A stretch of DNA of 64,000 nucleotides. Origin: Endozoicomonas sp. SCSIO W0465 (GTDB lineage Bacteria; Pseudomonadota; Gammaproteobacteria; Pseudomonadales; Endozoicomonadaceae). Below the pieces are notes generated by a model. It worked only from the letters and a program-made list of their open reading frames with translations, was not told the origin of the DNA and searched no databases. The DNA lies in contig NZ_CP092417.1 of NCBI RefSeq assembly GCF_023716865.1, positions 6,928,501 to 6,992,500 on the forward strand, in the 5' to 3' direction. Position numbers and translations under genes: made by a program. Shown one piece after another: positions 8,240 through 16,451 of the stretch (position 1 is the stretch's first letter; every line of letters begins with the position of its first letter).

Positions 8240-9444
8240 TCACTTTCAGCTCAGAGCCAAAATCTATATGGCAGGGCTGAAAGCTTCGTTGGGGCAGCTG
8301 AGAGAGCTGTTAGCTGCGTAACTTCAGTTAACGAGTTGACGGGGCTGAATGTCTCTTATCGTTCTTGGGCAAATCAAGCTAAAAAGGACGCGCTGCCTAC
8401 TCTTATCCTGTGGCTATGGGTGCAGTGTCTGGAAATATTTTCCCGCAAAGTCATGGCGTTTGATGAAGACAGTCCATTTTCAGAGTTTGAGCACATTCTG
8501 ATTCAGGACGGTTCGTCACAAGCTGTCTATGATGCCCTGAAAGAAGCATTTCCCGGCAGGTTCTCAACGGTCAGTCCTGCTGCCGTCGAGCTTCATACGA
8601 CAATGGATCTTCTCACCAACAACCTGGTGCGGGTGCAGCTGACTGAAGATACCCGTTCAGAAAGAGACTGTCTGCCACCACTGCCAACATCCATGGCCTA
8701 TATCCTGATGCTAATGGATGCCGGTTATTTTGAGCTGGAACTCTTTGCCGCTATTGATGACAGGGAGGGTTCTTTATCTGCAAGGCACCTCAGAGTATCA
8801 ACCCGACGATACTCAGCGCGGTACGGGAGGATGGCAAGAATCTCAATCGCTACAAAGGACAAAAACTGAAGGATGTACTGTCTGGCTTCCCCAAAGACCA
8901 GTGCCTCGACCTGGATGTAGAATGGCCGGGATTCAAAGCCTGGCCATTCCGCTTGGTTGTCCGCTGGAATGACAAAAAACAGAAGTGGGTTTTCGTTGTG
9001 ACCAACCTGAACCGGGTGGAGTTCACCTTGAGTGATGTGCTCCAGGCCTATCGTCTACGGTGGCAGATAGAGCTGATTTTCAAAGAGATCAAATCCTATT
9101 CAGGGTGGCATCGTTTTAACACCAAATCAGCGACACTGGTGTTTAGCCTGATTCTGATGTCCTTTGTGGTTGTGACGTTGAAAAGGTACCTTGCCCATGC
9201 TGCACAGGCGAACCTCTGTGAAAGTGGGAGCATTGAGGAAATCTCGACGCACAAGGTGATGAAAAGTGGGACTCACCTGTTTGGTAATGTGATTTCATCG
9301 TTGATGAATGCAGGAAAGTCATTGGTCTCATGCATTAAAAAGCTACTGGACTTCTGGGGAAATAATGCGAAACGAGAACACCCTGCACGGGATGGTTGTT
9401 CAGGGCGTACAAGATTAGGCTTCTGTGCAGTGGGTGGAGCTTAA
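8240..9444 (+). pseudogene. IS4-family transposase remnant, 5'-truncated and frameshifted
   Basis: The reading frame enters from the end of the IS21 element at 8240 and continues as an IS4-type DDE transposase (HILIQDGSSQAVYDALKEAF with the first Asp). Near 8768 a single-base shift moves it into a second frame. That frame continues as FFICKAPQSINPTILSA and ends with the IS4 signature YRLRWQIELIFKEIK (the Y-x2-R-x3-E-x6-K motif) at about 9046-9090. The N-terminal start is missing, replaced by IS21. The element is therefore dead unless complemented. Its right end must lie near 9445-9470, where the flanking minus-strand gene begins. Confidence 0.85.
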
Positions 9445-10009
9445 TGTCTACCTTAAGAACAAATGAATAGAGTGCTTCAAGCCAACGCTGCTGTTGTTCC
9501 GATGGGTCCATTCTGGCTATCCACCGTTTCATGGCCGCCAGACTGGCCGTTTTGGCCGTTTCATCGGGAAACTCATGGCCATCCTCCAGCGTCGCCAGTA
9601 ATGGGCGGACATCAAGCTGAACATTTTCAAGGGCCTGTACGGTGTCCGTCTTAATGCAGCGAAATGGCGGAACGGGTAATCCTGCGTTCTGCATCAGGGT
9701 CAGGAACATCCCTTTCCCACCCAACCCTTCCCGGCTTGGGATATTTTGGGAATGGCCGTCCAACTGGGATTCGCTACAGCGTCTGGTTTTTAATAACGTT
9801 GCATTGATTTCGTGGTTGGCACAGCCAGGCATTACCGTCGTATCTCTCTCGGTAACCCGGCACTTTCTTGTTAAAGCTTTAATATCAGAGATGCCCGATG
9901 GCAACGTTTCACGGTTGGGGATATCAGCAGCTCTGGTATCAGGCAAAACTGTGAAACCAGGCTCTGTGTCAGGGTATCTACTAAAGTCTGAGGGTGCATT
10001 AAACATCAT
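9445..10009 (-). pseudogene. PEP/pyruvate-binding-domain protein, N-terminal fragment
   Basis: The minus-strand frame starts at an ATG at 10009 behind a good AAAGGGA ribosome site. It runs about 190 residues before merging into the end of the IS4 remnant. Residues around 105-125 (GLGGKGMFLTLMQNAGLPVPP) match the glycine-rich loop at the start of the ATP-grasp PEP-synthase/PPDK N-terminal domain. About 95 residues of unfamiliar, possibly disordered sequence precede it. The rest of the ATP-binding domain and everything beyond is missing, so the product cannot be a working dikinase. The tail up to the minus-strand stop at 9335 is antisense to the IS4 gene. The domain call rests on one motif. Confidence 0.55.
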
Positions 10010-10453
10010 TAAAATCCCTTTAATGTTTATCGGGTCATGACATTTGCCAGATATTCTCGAAGGCGTTTCATTCTGGCTGCCATGTCATCAACACAAGTGT
10101 CCTGAAATAATTAGACAATTACAGTTGCAAAATGTTCACTGATTGCGTCTGATTGCGTGTTTTCTTTTTCTTCAAAAGACTCCAGGTAATCCGGGCCAAT
10201 AGTAACAGGGAGAACTGGAAAGTCATTCGGGTAGTCAGAATCTGTTCAGCTAAATTGTAGTGTTCGAGGGGAACTTTTAAAATAAAAATCAGGATGCATC
10301 CGTTGCTTCACACACACTGAATAATTTCTTAGTTTCTCATTTATCATCCAATGAAAATAAATCAGTGTTTCCCGAATTTTATTTGCAAGAAGATCTTGAT
10401 GCAATTGTACCTTGTTATTCTGCCAGTGAACCTGTTAATAATGATCCCCCCTG
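10010..10453. other. Intergenic stretch without a clear gene
   Basis: I find no gene I can support here. One frame is open on the plus strand from about 10285 to the IS3 boundary (SVFPEFYLQEDLDAIVPC) but lacks an ATG near its start. It may be a fragment of a gene cut by the IS3 element. Confidence 0.4.
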
Positions 10454-10519
10454 TGTCAGCATAGTTGTCGCCTCTCCTGAAATTAGAAATCTCAACAGGG
10501 GGCGGTCTATGAGTAATCA

Positions 10520-11029
10520 ATGGCCCGCTATTCAGAAGAGTTCAAAGAGTCCATCATTCAGAAGATGATGCCACCCAATAATGTGCCAGTTTCGCAGTTG
10601 GTACGTGAGACTGGTATCTCTGATGTGACCCTGTACACTTGGCGAAAGAAAGCAGTATCTAAAGGAGTGCCTGTGCCGGGCGACGGAAAGAATCCAGATC
10701 AATGGACAACTGAAAACAAGTTAGCCGTAATCATTGAAACGGCTGCGTTAAATGAAGCAGAAATGGCTGAATACTGTCGTAAAAAAGGTCTGTTTGCTGA
10801 ACAAATTCAGCAGTGGAAGGCTGCCTTTATTAACAGTGTTTCTGTCCAGCCTGAAAGTCAGTCAAAACAGCGTAAGGCGCTGTCTGACGAACACAAAAAA
10901 GATAAGAAAACCATCAAAAAAGCTTGAGCGTGAACTCAATCGCAAGGACAAGGCGTTAGCAGAAACTGCTGCCTTGCTGGTACTCACAAAAAAGGCCCAA
11001 GAGATCTGGGGGGCGCCAGAGGACGATTA
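10520..11029 (+). pseudogene. IS3 orfA (helix-turn-helix subunit), frameshifted in an A-tract
   Basis: OrfA binds the IS ends through the helix-turn-helix at its N-terminus (VPVSQLVRETGISDVTLYTWRKK). The frame from 10520 stops at 10927 just after ATCAAAAAAGCTTGA. The expected continuation KLERELNRKDKALAETAALLVL lies in another frame up to the stop at 11028-11030. Removing one A from the A6 tract at about 10914-10919 restores one frame, so the gene carries a +1 slip. The second A6G at about 10988-10994 is in the position of the programmed -1 shift that makes the OrfAB transposase. Transcript slippage on the first tract could rescue some product. Confidence 0.7.
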
Positions 11030-11149
11030 GTCTCTCTCCCGGATCGACAAAATGCTGTTAGCCTGATTAAACAGGCAGTTAAAGATGGGGCTCGTCAGTC
11101 AAAAGCCTGCAAAGCCCTTGGTCTTACAGAAAGAACTGTACAACGCTGG

Positions 11150-12091
11150 ATGCAGGGTGATGACGTGCGCGCAGATAATCGCAAAAATGCTGACAGGCCA
11201 GAACCGGTTAACAAGTTTTCTGAAGCTGAGCGACAGGCGATTGTTGACGTCTGTAACAGCGAGCGGTTCAAAAGCCTTCCGCCCAGCCAGATTGTGCCCA
11301 CATTGTTAGATGAAGGTCTCTATATGGGGTCTGAAAGGACATTTTACCGGGTGTTGGAGGAAACAGGGCAACAGCATCATCGGGGCAGTGCTGCCAAGCC
11401 AAACAGGTATAAGCCAACGTCCTGGTGTGCTACCGGACCCAACCAGGTCTGGTCCTGGGATATTACCTATCTGCGCTCTCCGATACGGGGGCAGTTTTAT
11501 TACCTGTACCTGGTGATAGACATCTTTAGTCGTATGATTGTTACATGGGAAATTCATGAAACCGAATCAGCTGAGCATGCATCAGAAATGATCACTAAAG
11601 CCTGTATCAAACAGGGAATTGCAGCCTTGGAGTGGCCACTGGTTCTGCACTCAGATAATGGTAGTCCCATGAAGGGTGGCACTATGCTGTCAACACTGCA
11701 GCGTCTTGGGGTCGTGAGCTCATTCAGTCGTCCCCGGGTCAGTGATGATAACCCCTTTTCCGAGGCCATATTCAGAACCCTGAAATACCGCCCTGGTTAT
11801 CCGCGCACGCCATTTGCTGATCTTGAAGCAGCACGTAGCTGGGTGCATGGTTTTGCCCAATGGTACAACGAAGAGCACAAGCACAGTGGGCTGAAATTTC
11901 TGACACCCGGGCAAAGGCATCGTGGTGAAACCAAGGTGCTTATGGCTAACCGCAGAAAGGTTTATGAACAAGCCAAAGAACGTCACCCAGAGCGCTGGGG
12001 AAAGAGGTCAACAAGGAACTGGGATCTGGCTGATGAAGTCTGGTTGAATCCCGACAGACCTGCTGATGATCAACTAAGCAAAGCCGCTTAA
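11150..12091 (+). CDS. IS3 orfB transposase (integrase core)
   Basis: This is the catalytic part of the IS3 transposase. The coding frame continues upstream of the ATG at 11150 as far as about 10985 (SLPDRQNAVSLIKQAVKDGA, then a second helix-turn-helix ACKALGLTERTVQRW). The natural product therefore begins by -1 frameshifting from orfA. The DDE core is visible: WSWDITYLRSP for the first Asp, VLHSDNGSPM for the second, and DDNPFSEAIFRTLKY for the Glu. The C-terminal end WLNPDRPADDQLSKA lies 24 bp before the IS end. OrfB itself looks intact. Confidence 0.88.
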   Translation: MQGDDVRADNRKNADRPEPVNKFSEAERQAIVDVCNSERFKSLPPSQIVPTLLDEGLYMGSERTFYRVLEETGQQHHRGSAAKPNRYKPTSWCATGPNQVWSWDITYLRSPIRGQFYYLYLVIDIFSRMIVTWEIHETESAEHASEMITKACIKQGIAALEWPLVLHSDNGSPMKGGTMLSTLQRLGVVSSFSRPRVSDDNPFSEAIFRTLKYRPGYPRTPFADLEAARSWVHGFAQWYNEEHKHSGLKFLTPGQRHRGETKVLMANRRKVYEQAKERHPERWGKRSTRNWDLADEVWLNPDRPADDQLSKAA

Positions 12092-12131
12092 GTTGAGGCG
12101 ACAACTATGTTGACAAACACCGGATCTAACA

Positions 12132-12671
12132 TTGAAAAATACAACCTTAACAAACTCCCTTATAACAGCTCAAACCCCACCCCCTGAAGATTCATTCGTT
12201 AATTTTTTTCAGCCATCATCATCACCACCACCCGTTGCTGCATTTGATCCATTGAATAACAACGCACAACAGCAAGTGCACACCAAATCTGTTGAGTTTA
12301 CAGCACATTCCGAACCTGTGACCCTCAGGTTTAAAGAGGTAAGCACATGCGATAAACGCAAAGCAATACAAGCCAAATACAACGCATCCGACAAAGGCAA
12401 GGCGAGCAGTGCTAAACGCTCCGCCAAATACAACGCATCGAATAAAGGCAAGGAGAGAAGATCCAAATACCTGGCATCCGAGAAAGGCAAGTTATGCATA
12501 GCCATAATAAATGCAAGAGCAAGTGCTTACAGGTCAGCTATAAAAAAAGGCTTTAGTGAAGAAGCAGCAAGGGAAAAAGGAGAGTCGGCAGCTAATGCAA
12601 AAAAAGCAAAACTTGCTTCTGCCAGCCAACCTACTTTTGCTTCGGTCTCCCGAAAGATATTGCCAGCATGA
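12132..12671 (+). CDS. Repeat-containing hypothetical protein (KYNAS-x-KGK repeats)
   Basis: I do not recognise a named family. The frame opens 16 bp after the IS3 end and its first usable codon is TTG at 12132, so the original start may have been replaced by the insertion. Residues 1-70 are Pro/Ser/Thr-rich and probably disordered. Residues about 76-120 carry three basic repeats of 14-17 residues built on KYxAS(D/N/E)KGK. A basic Ala/Lys-rich helix follows. There is no signal peptide or membrane segment. The basic repeats recall short tandem motifs in another protein of this window (15281-16339). Nucleic-acid binding or delivery into a host is conceivable but unproven. Confidence 0.55.
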   Translation: MKNTTLTNSLITAQTPPPEDSFVNFFQPSSSPPPVAAFDPLNNNAQQQVHTKSVEFTAHSEPVTLRFKEVSTCDKRKAIQAKYNASDKGKASSAKRSAKYNASNKGKERRSKYLASEKGKLCIAIINARASAYRSAIKKGFSEEAAREKGESAANAKKAKLASASQPTFASVSRKILPA

Positions 12672-12788
12672 CAATCCGGTTGCTTGTAGCTGCTTCCAGC
12701 ACTGTTAGCACTCATAAAACCAGGATCCATTGTGAAAATGACTTTTCTTCTATCTGTAGATCATGGGTTAATCATGGGAGGGTTTCAC

Positions 12789-13166
12789 ATGGTAGAACTG
12801 GTATTTGAACAGCCCAATGTGCTCGGCACTGAGTTAGAGACTTGCTGCCAAAGTCCAGTGACTGGCTTCTTCCGGGACGGATTTTGCCATACCTGCCTGG
12901 AGGATTCCGGCAGTCATACCGTCTGCGCCAGGATGACCGATGAGTTTCTACAGTTTTCCCTGTCCAAAGGTAATGACCTCATCACACCCAACCCTGAGTT
13001 TGGTTTTCCCGGCCTGAAAGCCGGTGACCGCTGGTGTCTGTGCGCAACTCGCTGGGTAGAGGCTAATAAGGCAGGTGTTGCCCCACCGGTTTACCTGAAT
13101 GCGACCAATATGGCAGCGCTTGAAATTGTTGAGCTGGCTACGCTGAAGCAGATGGCATTGGATTGA
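12789..13166 (+). CDS. DUF2237 family protein
   Basis: This 125-residue protein matches the DUF2237 family along its whole length: NVLGTELETC, TGFFRDGFCHT, SHTVCARMTDEFLQFS, GNDLITPNPEFGFPGLKAGDRWCLCATRW. The conserved cysteines and the GDRWCLCA motif are all present. The biochemical role is unknown. I choose the ATG at 12789 because GGGAGGG lies just upstream and the family normally begins a few residues before NVLG; an in-frame GTG at 12732 would add 19 residues with no family counterpart. It stands alone between a repeat protein and an IS1182 element. Confidence 0.88.
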   Translation: MVELVFEQPNVLGTELETCCQSPVTGFFRDGFCHTCLEDSGSHTVCARMTDEFLQFSLSKGNDLITPNPEFGFPGLKAGDRWCLCATRWVEANKAGVAPPVYLNATNMAALEIVELATLKQMALD

Positions 13167-13191
13167 TATTAGTAGCAGCAAATTGGTCTAG

Positions 13192-14905
13192 GAGGCTGTC
13201 CGAGAACTAGCTATTGAAAAAACGAAAGCTTCAGCATTTTCTTGGCTGATCAAATATTGACCTAAATTTAGCCTGTTTTGGGGTAAAAATTGCGTTTTTT
13301 ACCCTTTTGCTTGCCTTTATGCTGCCATTTTAAGCCTTTTTGCTTCTTCAAGACGGATTGATCCCGTTGAAACCGATTTGACAATTTTTTTGAAATTATA
13401 AGCACTGCAGACCAGTGAAAATTCTCCAGCCACTTTTTCCTTACCCCGGACACTGAACCCTCTGAATCCTGAGTTCTTGATTTGGCCAAAAGGCGGTTCC
13501 GCAATCACCTTGCGACGCTCATAAACCGCTTTGGCCTCTTTGGTTTCCATTTTGCGGTTCATCGCCTGGCGTATGGCTTCGTGGCGGTCTGTGCGAATCA
13601 CTTTCCCCGGGTCTTTGTTGTCACCACTGCACCTTTTACGTAACGGGCAATCCCGGCAGATATCTTTACTGACGCGGTAGCTTTTGTGTTTTGCTTTGCT
13701 AGCCGTGTTATAAATCAGCTTCTCACCGGCAGGGCAGGTAAAGCTGTCGTCTGCTTCATGGTAAATAAAATCCGCTTTGACAAACTTTCTGTCAGAGTCT
13801 TCCAGTCCCTCTGTTGCAGGCTTCTCCTGTCGATCCGTAGCCATGTAAGCGTCAATGTTCGCATCATCAAACGCTTGCAGGTTGGGCCCTGAGTAATAGC
13901 CATTATCCTCACTCATTTTGCCAATGGACGCGTTATCTGTTGCTTCTGCAATGGCTTCAAGTGCAGGCTTTACTTCCTGCTTGTCATTGGCATGCTGGCT
14001 GATGTGCTGGCCAACAATGATACCATTATCGCTGTCGACGCTGATCTGGGCGTTATAACTGTACTGATAGCCACTGCCTTTTTTACCCATGATCCTGGCA
14101 TCATGATCAGCAAAGCTGATTTGCTTTTTGTCGTCTATCGGCTTATCGGGATTCAGGGCCTGTTCCCGTTCTTCAAGCGCTTTTTTGGCCTCCTGGATTT
14201 TCTCTAACCGTTCCTGCTTGAATTGCAAGTCTTCAGGAATGCTGTAGCCAGTCTCCTGCTGATAAGCATCGTCCTCTTCACTGTCACTGGTTTCGGCTTT
14301 TTTAATCAGGGCCTCAACTTCAGCCATTAATTCAGCTTCTTTGGCCTTAAGTCGTGCGTAGCTCATGGCCTTATGCTTTGATGAGTCGGCTTTGAATTTG
14401 GAACCATCAAGAGCGATGTGGCCCAGCGAGGCCATCTGTAGTTCCCGGGCGAGCAGCACGCTCTGTTTGAAACTGCTTTTAAAAAAGGTGGCCTGGTTTT
14501 TACGAAAGTCACTGAGCACCCGGAAATTTGGGCAGTGCTGTTTGGCGATATACATGAAAGCCAAGTCCTGATTGCAGCGCCGTTCAATCTCCCTGGAGCT
14601 GAACACACCATGGCTATAGGCATAGATCAGGATCGATATAATCAGTCGTGGGTGGTAGGCATTCTGGCCAAGATGGTGATACTGCTTTTCCACTTCAGAG
14701 GTGTCGATATGCTTGAAGATATCTTCAAAAACGAAGCAATCATGATCTGGTGGCAGCAGGTCGAAGATGTTCGATGGGAACATCAGGTGCTGGTCAAAAT
14801 CAGCAGGGTTATCTTTGAATTTGATTGATGACATCCGTTTCGGCAACAACAAAGTGGGCAGAAGATGCCTGATTATACTTAATCAGGCTATTCTCGGACA
14901 GCCTC
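13192..14905 (-). mobile_element. IS1182-family insertion sequence
   Basis: This 1714-bp element has perfect 15-bp ends GAGGCTGTCCGAGAA. The 4-bp palindromic target duplication CTAG at 13188-13191 and 14906-14909 is the usual target type of IS1182 elements. One transposase gene lies on the minus strand. Both ends and the gene look intact. Confidence 0.93.
13317..14852 (-). CDS. IS1182-family transposase
   Basis: This is a complete 511-residue transposase. The N-terminal domain has DHDCFVFEDIF and the typical PRLIISILIYAYSHGVFSSREIERRC. The catalytic core has HIALDGSKFKADSSKHKAMSY for the first Asp, followed by a long charged insertion with a coiled coil (about residues 170-240). SEDNGYYSGPNL carries the second Asp. 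A CPAGE…CRDCPLRKRCSG zinc-ribbon-like cysteine cluster precedes the C-terminal ERRKVIAEPPFGQIKNSGFRGF. An alternative start seven codons later (MSSIKF) is possible. No frameshift is seen. Confidence 0.92.
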   Translation of the reverse strand: MLLPKRMSSIKFKDNPADFDQHLMFPSNIFDLLPPDHDCFVFEDIFKHIDTSEVEKQYHHLGQNAYHPRLIISILIYAYSHGVFSSREIERRCNQDLAFMYIAKQHCPNFRVLSDFRKNQATFFKSSFKQSVLLARELQMASLGHIALDGSKFKADSSKHKAMSYARLKAKEAELMAEVEALIKKAETSDSEEDDAYQQETGYSIPEDLQFKQERLEKIQEAKKALEEREQALNPDKPIDDKKQISFADHDARIMGKKGSGYQYSYNAQISVDSDNGIIVGQHISQHANDKQEVKPALEAIAEATDNASIGKMSEDNGYYSGPNLQAFDDANIDAYMATDRQEKPATEGLEDSDRKFVKADFIYHEADDSFTCPAGEKLIYNTASKAKHKSYRVSKDICRDCPLRKRCSGDNKDPGKVIRTDRHEAIRQAMNRKMETKEAKAVYERRKVIAEPPFGQIKNSGFRGFSVRGKEKVAGEFSLVCSAYNFKKIVKSVSTGSIRLEEAKRLKMAA

Positions 14906-14975
14906 CTAGACTGGAGTCCTTAAGGAAAGTCACAAACCAATTAATCAACAGAATATCACTCAGGAAATCAACTAA

Positions 14976-15275
14976 ATGCCCGGTCTTATTGATAACACCC
15001 CATCCATAACGGATATTACCCTGTTCAAAGTTGGTTCGAGTTGTCTTTGGTCGACGCTCCCCTGCGAGCATAGGTGTTTAATGTACCTCGCTGATGGGAC
15101 CAACCATAATGTGCAGTTAAGCGCCCCCGGTATACTTTACTTACACAACAGACTTAATGAATCGCAAGTACTTGACCAGTGGGGCAAAGATCACTTTTCT
15201 GAGCAAATGCCACGTTTGACAGAATCAGTCAAAGCGGAGCACCTGGAGAGATTGAAAAATCATGTTCGTATGTAA
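14976..15275 (+). CDS. Small hypothetical protein
   Basis: This is a 99-residue frame with an AGGA ribosome site ten bases before the ATG. I do not recognise it. It has four cysteines in the first half (SSCLWSTLPCEHRCLMY) and a charged C-terminal half (DQWGKDHFSEQMPRLTESVKAEHLERLKNH) that could be helical. It lies between the IS1182 element and the convergent repeat protein. The IS may have removed an original upstream part. It may not be a real gene. Confidence 0.4.
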   Translation: MPGLIDNTPSITDITLFKVGSSCLWSTLPCEHRCLMYLADGTNHNVQLSAPGILYLHNRLNESQVLDQWGKDHFSEQMPRLTESVKAEHLERLKNHVRM

Positions 15276-15280
15276 AACAG

Positions 15281-16339
15281 TCAAGAGTCTGTTTGCTCTC
15301 TCGGTTGATCGGGGGACTGTAAATATTCCTTCAGCTTGACGACTGAAAACGGGGGGGCAGTACCTTCTAAATTTTTACTGGAACTCCGGGTCCTTTCAGT
15401 TAAATTAGAAGTCAGTGGTAAATCACCTGAGTTTTTAGCTGAATTGACTGACTGACGATACCGCTTTTTGCGCTCCCTTTCGCGCTCGGCGTAAGCGGGA
15501 TCTGTCTGGTAGCGCTTCCTGTGGCGCTCCCTTTTGCGCTCCCTTTCGCGCTTGGCGTGAGCGGGATCTTTGCGAAGCTCCCTTTGGCGCTCCCTATTGC
15601 GCACCCTTTCGCGCTCGGCGAAAGCGGGATCTTTGCGACGCTCCCTTTGGCGCTCCCTATTGCGCACCCTTTCGCGCTCGGCATGAGCGGGATCTTTGCG
15701 AAGCTCCCTTTTGAGCTCCCTATTGCGCACCCTATTGCGCTCGGCGTAAGCGGAATCTTCGCGAAGCTCCCTTTTGCATTCAATATGTGAAGGATTTTCA
15801 ACAATAGCTTCTTCGGCTTGAATCGCAGGAGATGTATATTGTTGATGATGTTCACTTTTCAATCGTGGGTTAAAAATCGCAATCGGCACTGTAGATTTAG
15901 AGTAATTACCAATACCGTCTTGATTAGGAATTTGGATAGGTGGATTAGGTTTAGTATCAACCTCTGTCGAGCTTTGCGAGGTTGATTGAACACGCTTTGT
16001 TAAGGAGTATATCGAAAAAGTATTATTTCCAGGGTCATGTTCTACAACCTGATAATTTTCCAGCGGTATAGCTACTGGAATTGCAGGAGAATCTTTATAG
16101 CCAGTTTGATTTTGTACAGCGAAATCTTTCAACCATTTTATTTTAGGATTTAAATACTCTTGATTATCTGAACTTGTAGATTGGTCAGTATTGTCATAGC
16201 TAGTTACAGGTTGTCCGAATTCAGTAACCATTCGGGAGAAAGCATGACCTGTTGCACCAGATTCAGCTAAAGACATGCCTTGAATATTGGAAAGGCCGCT
16301 AGGGGCTGGACTTAATTGAGAACAAGTTGGTCTATCCAT
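15281..16339 (-). CDS. Repeat-containing hypothetical protein with Arg/Glu-rich 22-residue repeats
   Basis: I do not recognise this 352-residue protein. Residues 1-190 are Ser/Thr/Gln/Pro-rich, with no signal peptide and little predicted order. About residues 195-305 hold five repeats of 22 residues of the type RKDPAxAERERVRNRERQRE, also visible as 66-bp repeats in the DNA (about 15430-15770). They should form long highly charged helices. The C-terminus is short and basic. It is transcribed away from the lipase-like genes across a 112-bp gap. A disordered N-terminus plus charged helical repeats is common in secreted or host-directed proteins, but I have no direct evidence for export. Confidence 0.6.
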   Translation of the reverse strand: MDRPTCSQLSPAPSGLSNIQGMSLAESGATGHAFSRMVTEFGQPVTSYDNTDQSTSSDNQEYLNPKIKWLKDFAVQNQTGYKDSPAIPVAIPLENYQVVEHDPGNNTFSIYSLTKRVQSTSQSSTEVDTKPNPPIQIPNQDGIGNYSKSTVPIAIFNPRLKSEHHQQYTSPAIQAEEAIVENPSHIECKRELREDSAYAERNRVRNRELKRELRKDPAHAERERVRNRERQRERRKDPAFAERERVRNRERQRELRKDPAHAKRERERKRERHRKRYQTDPAYAERERERKKRYRQSVNSAKNSGDLPLTSNLTERTRSSSKNLEGTAPPFSVVKLKEYLQSPDQPREQTDS

Positions 16340-16422
16340 TGAATTATGGAACTATTGAATTACAAATTAAGACCACACTTTCTTATAAAAGTTCCTCCCT
16401 TTCGCCACTTATTCACCATTTA

Positions 16423-16443
16423 TTTATGCCAACCATGCATAAA
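16423..16443. promoter_or_regulatory. Inverted repeat before the lipase-like gene
   Basis: TTTATGC and GCATAAA are separated by 7 bp and lie 8 bp before the ATG at 16452, in the gap between divergent genes. It could be an operator or an RNA hairpin over the ribosome site. No regulator can be assigned. Confidence 0.3.
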
Positions 16444-16451
16444 TAATTGCT

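Larger units (their letters stand above)
10454..12115 (+). mobile_element. IS3-family insertion sequence
   Basis: The ends are TGTCAGCATAGTTGTCGCC at 10454 and, on the other strand, TGTCAACATAGTTGTCGCC at 12115; 20 of the first 21 positions match. The element contains the two-frame orfA/orfB arrangement of IS3. There is no 3-4 bp target duplication between the flanks (CCTG and AACA), so one side may have been rearranged. A 14-bp piece of the same end occurs alone at 33586-33599. Confidence 0.85.

Noticed and set aside
5580..8250. Target duplication for the IS21 element
   Set aside because: The flanks AACTGAT and TCACTTT do not match at 4-8 bp.
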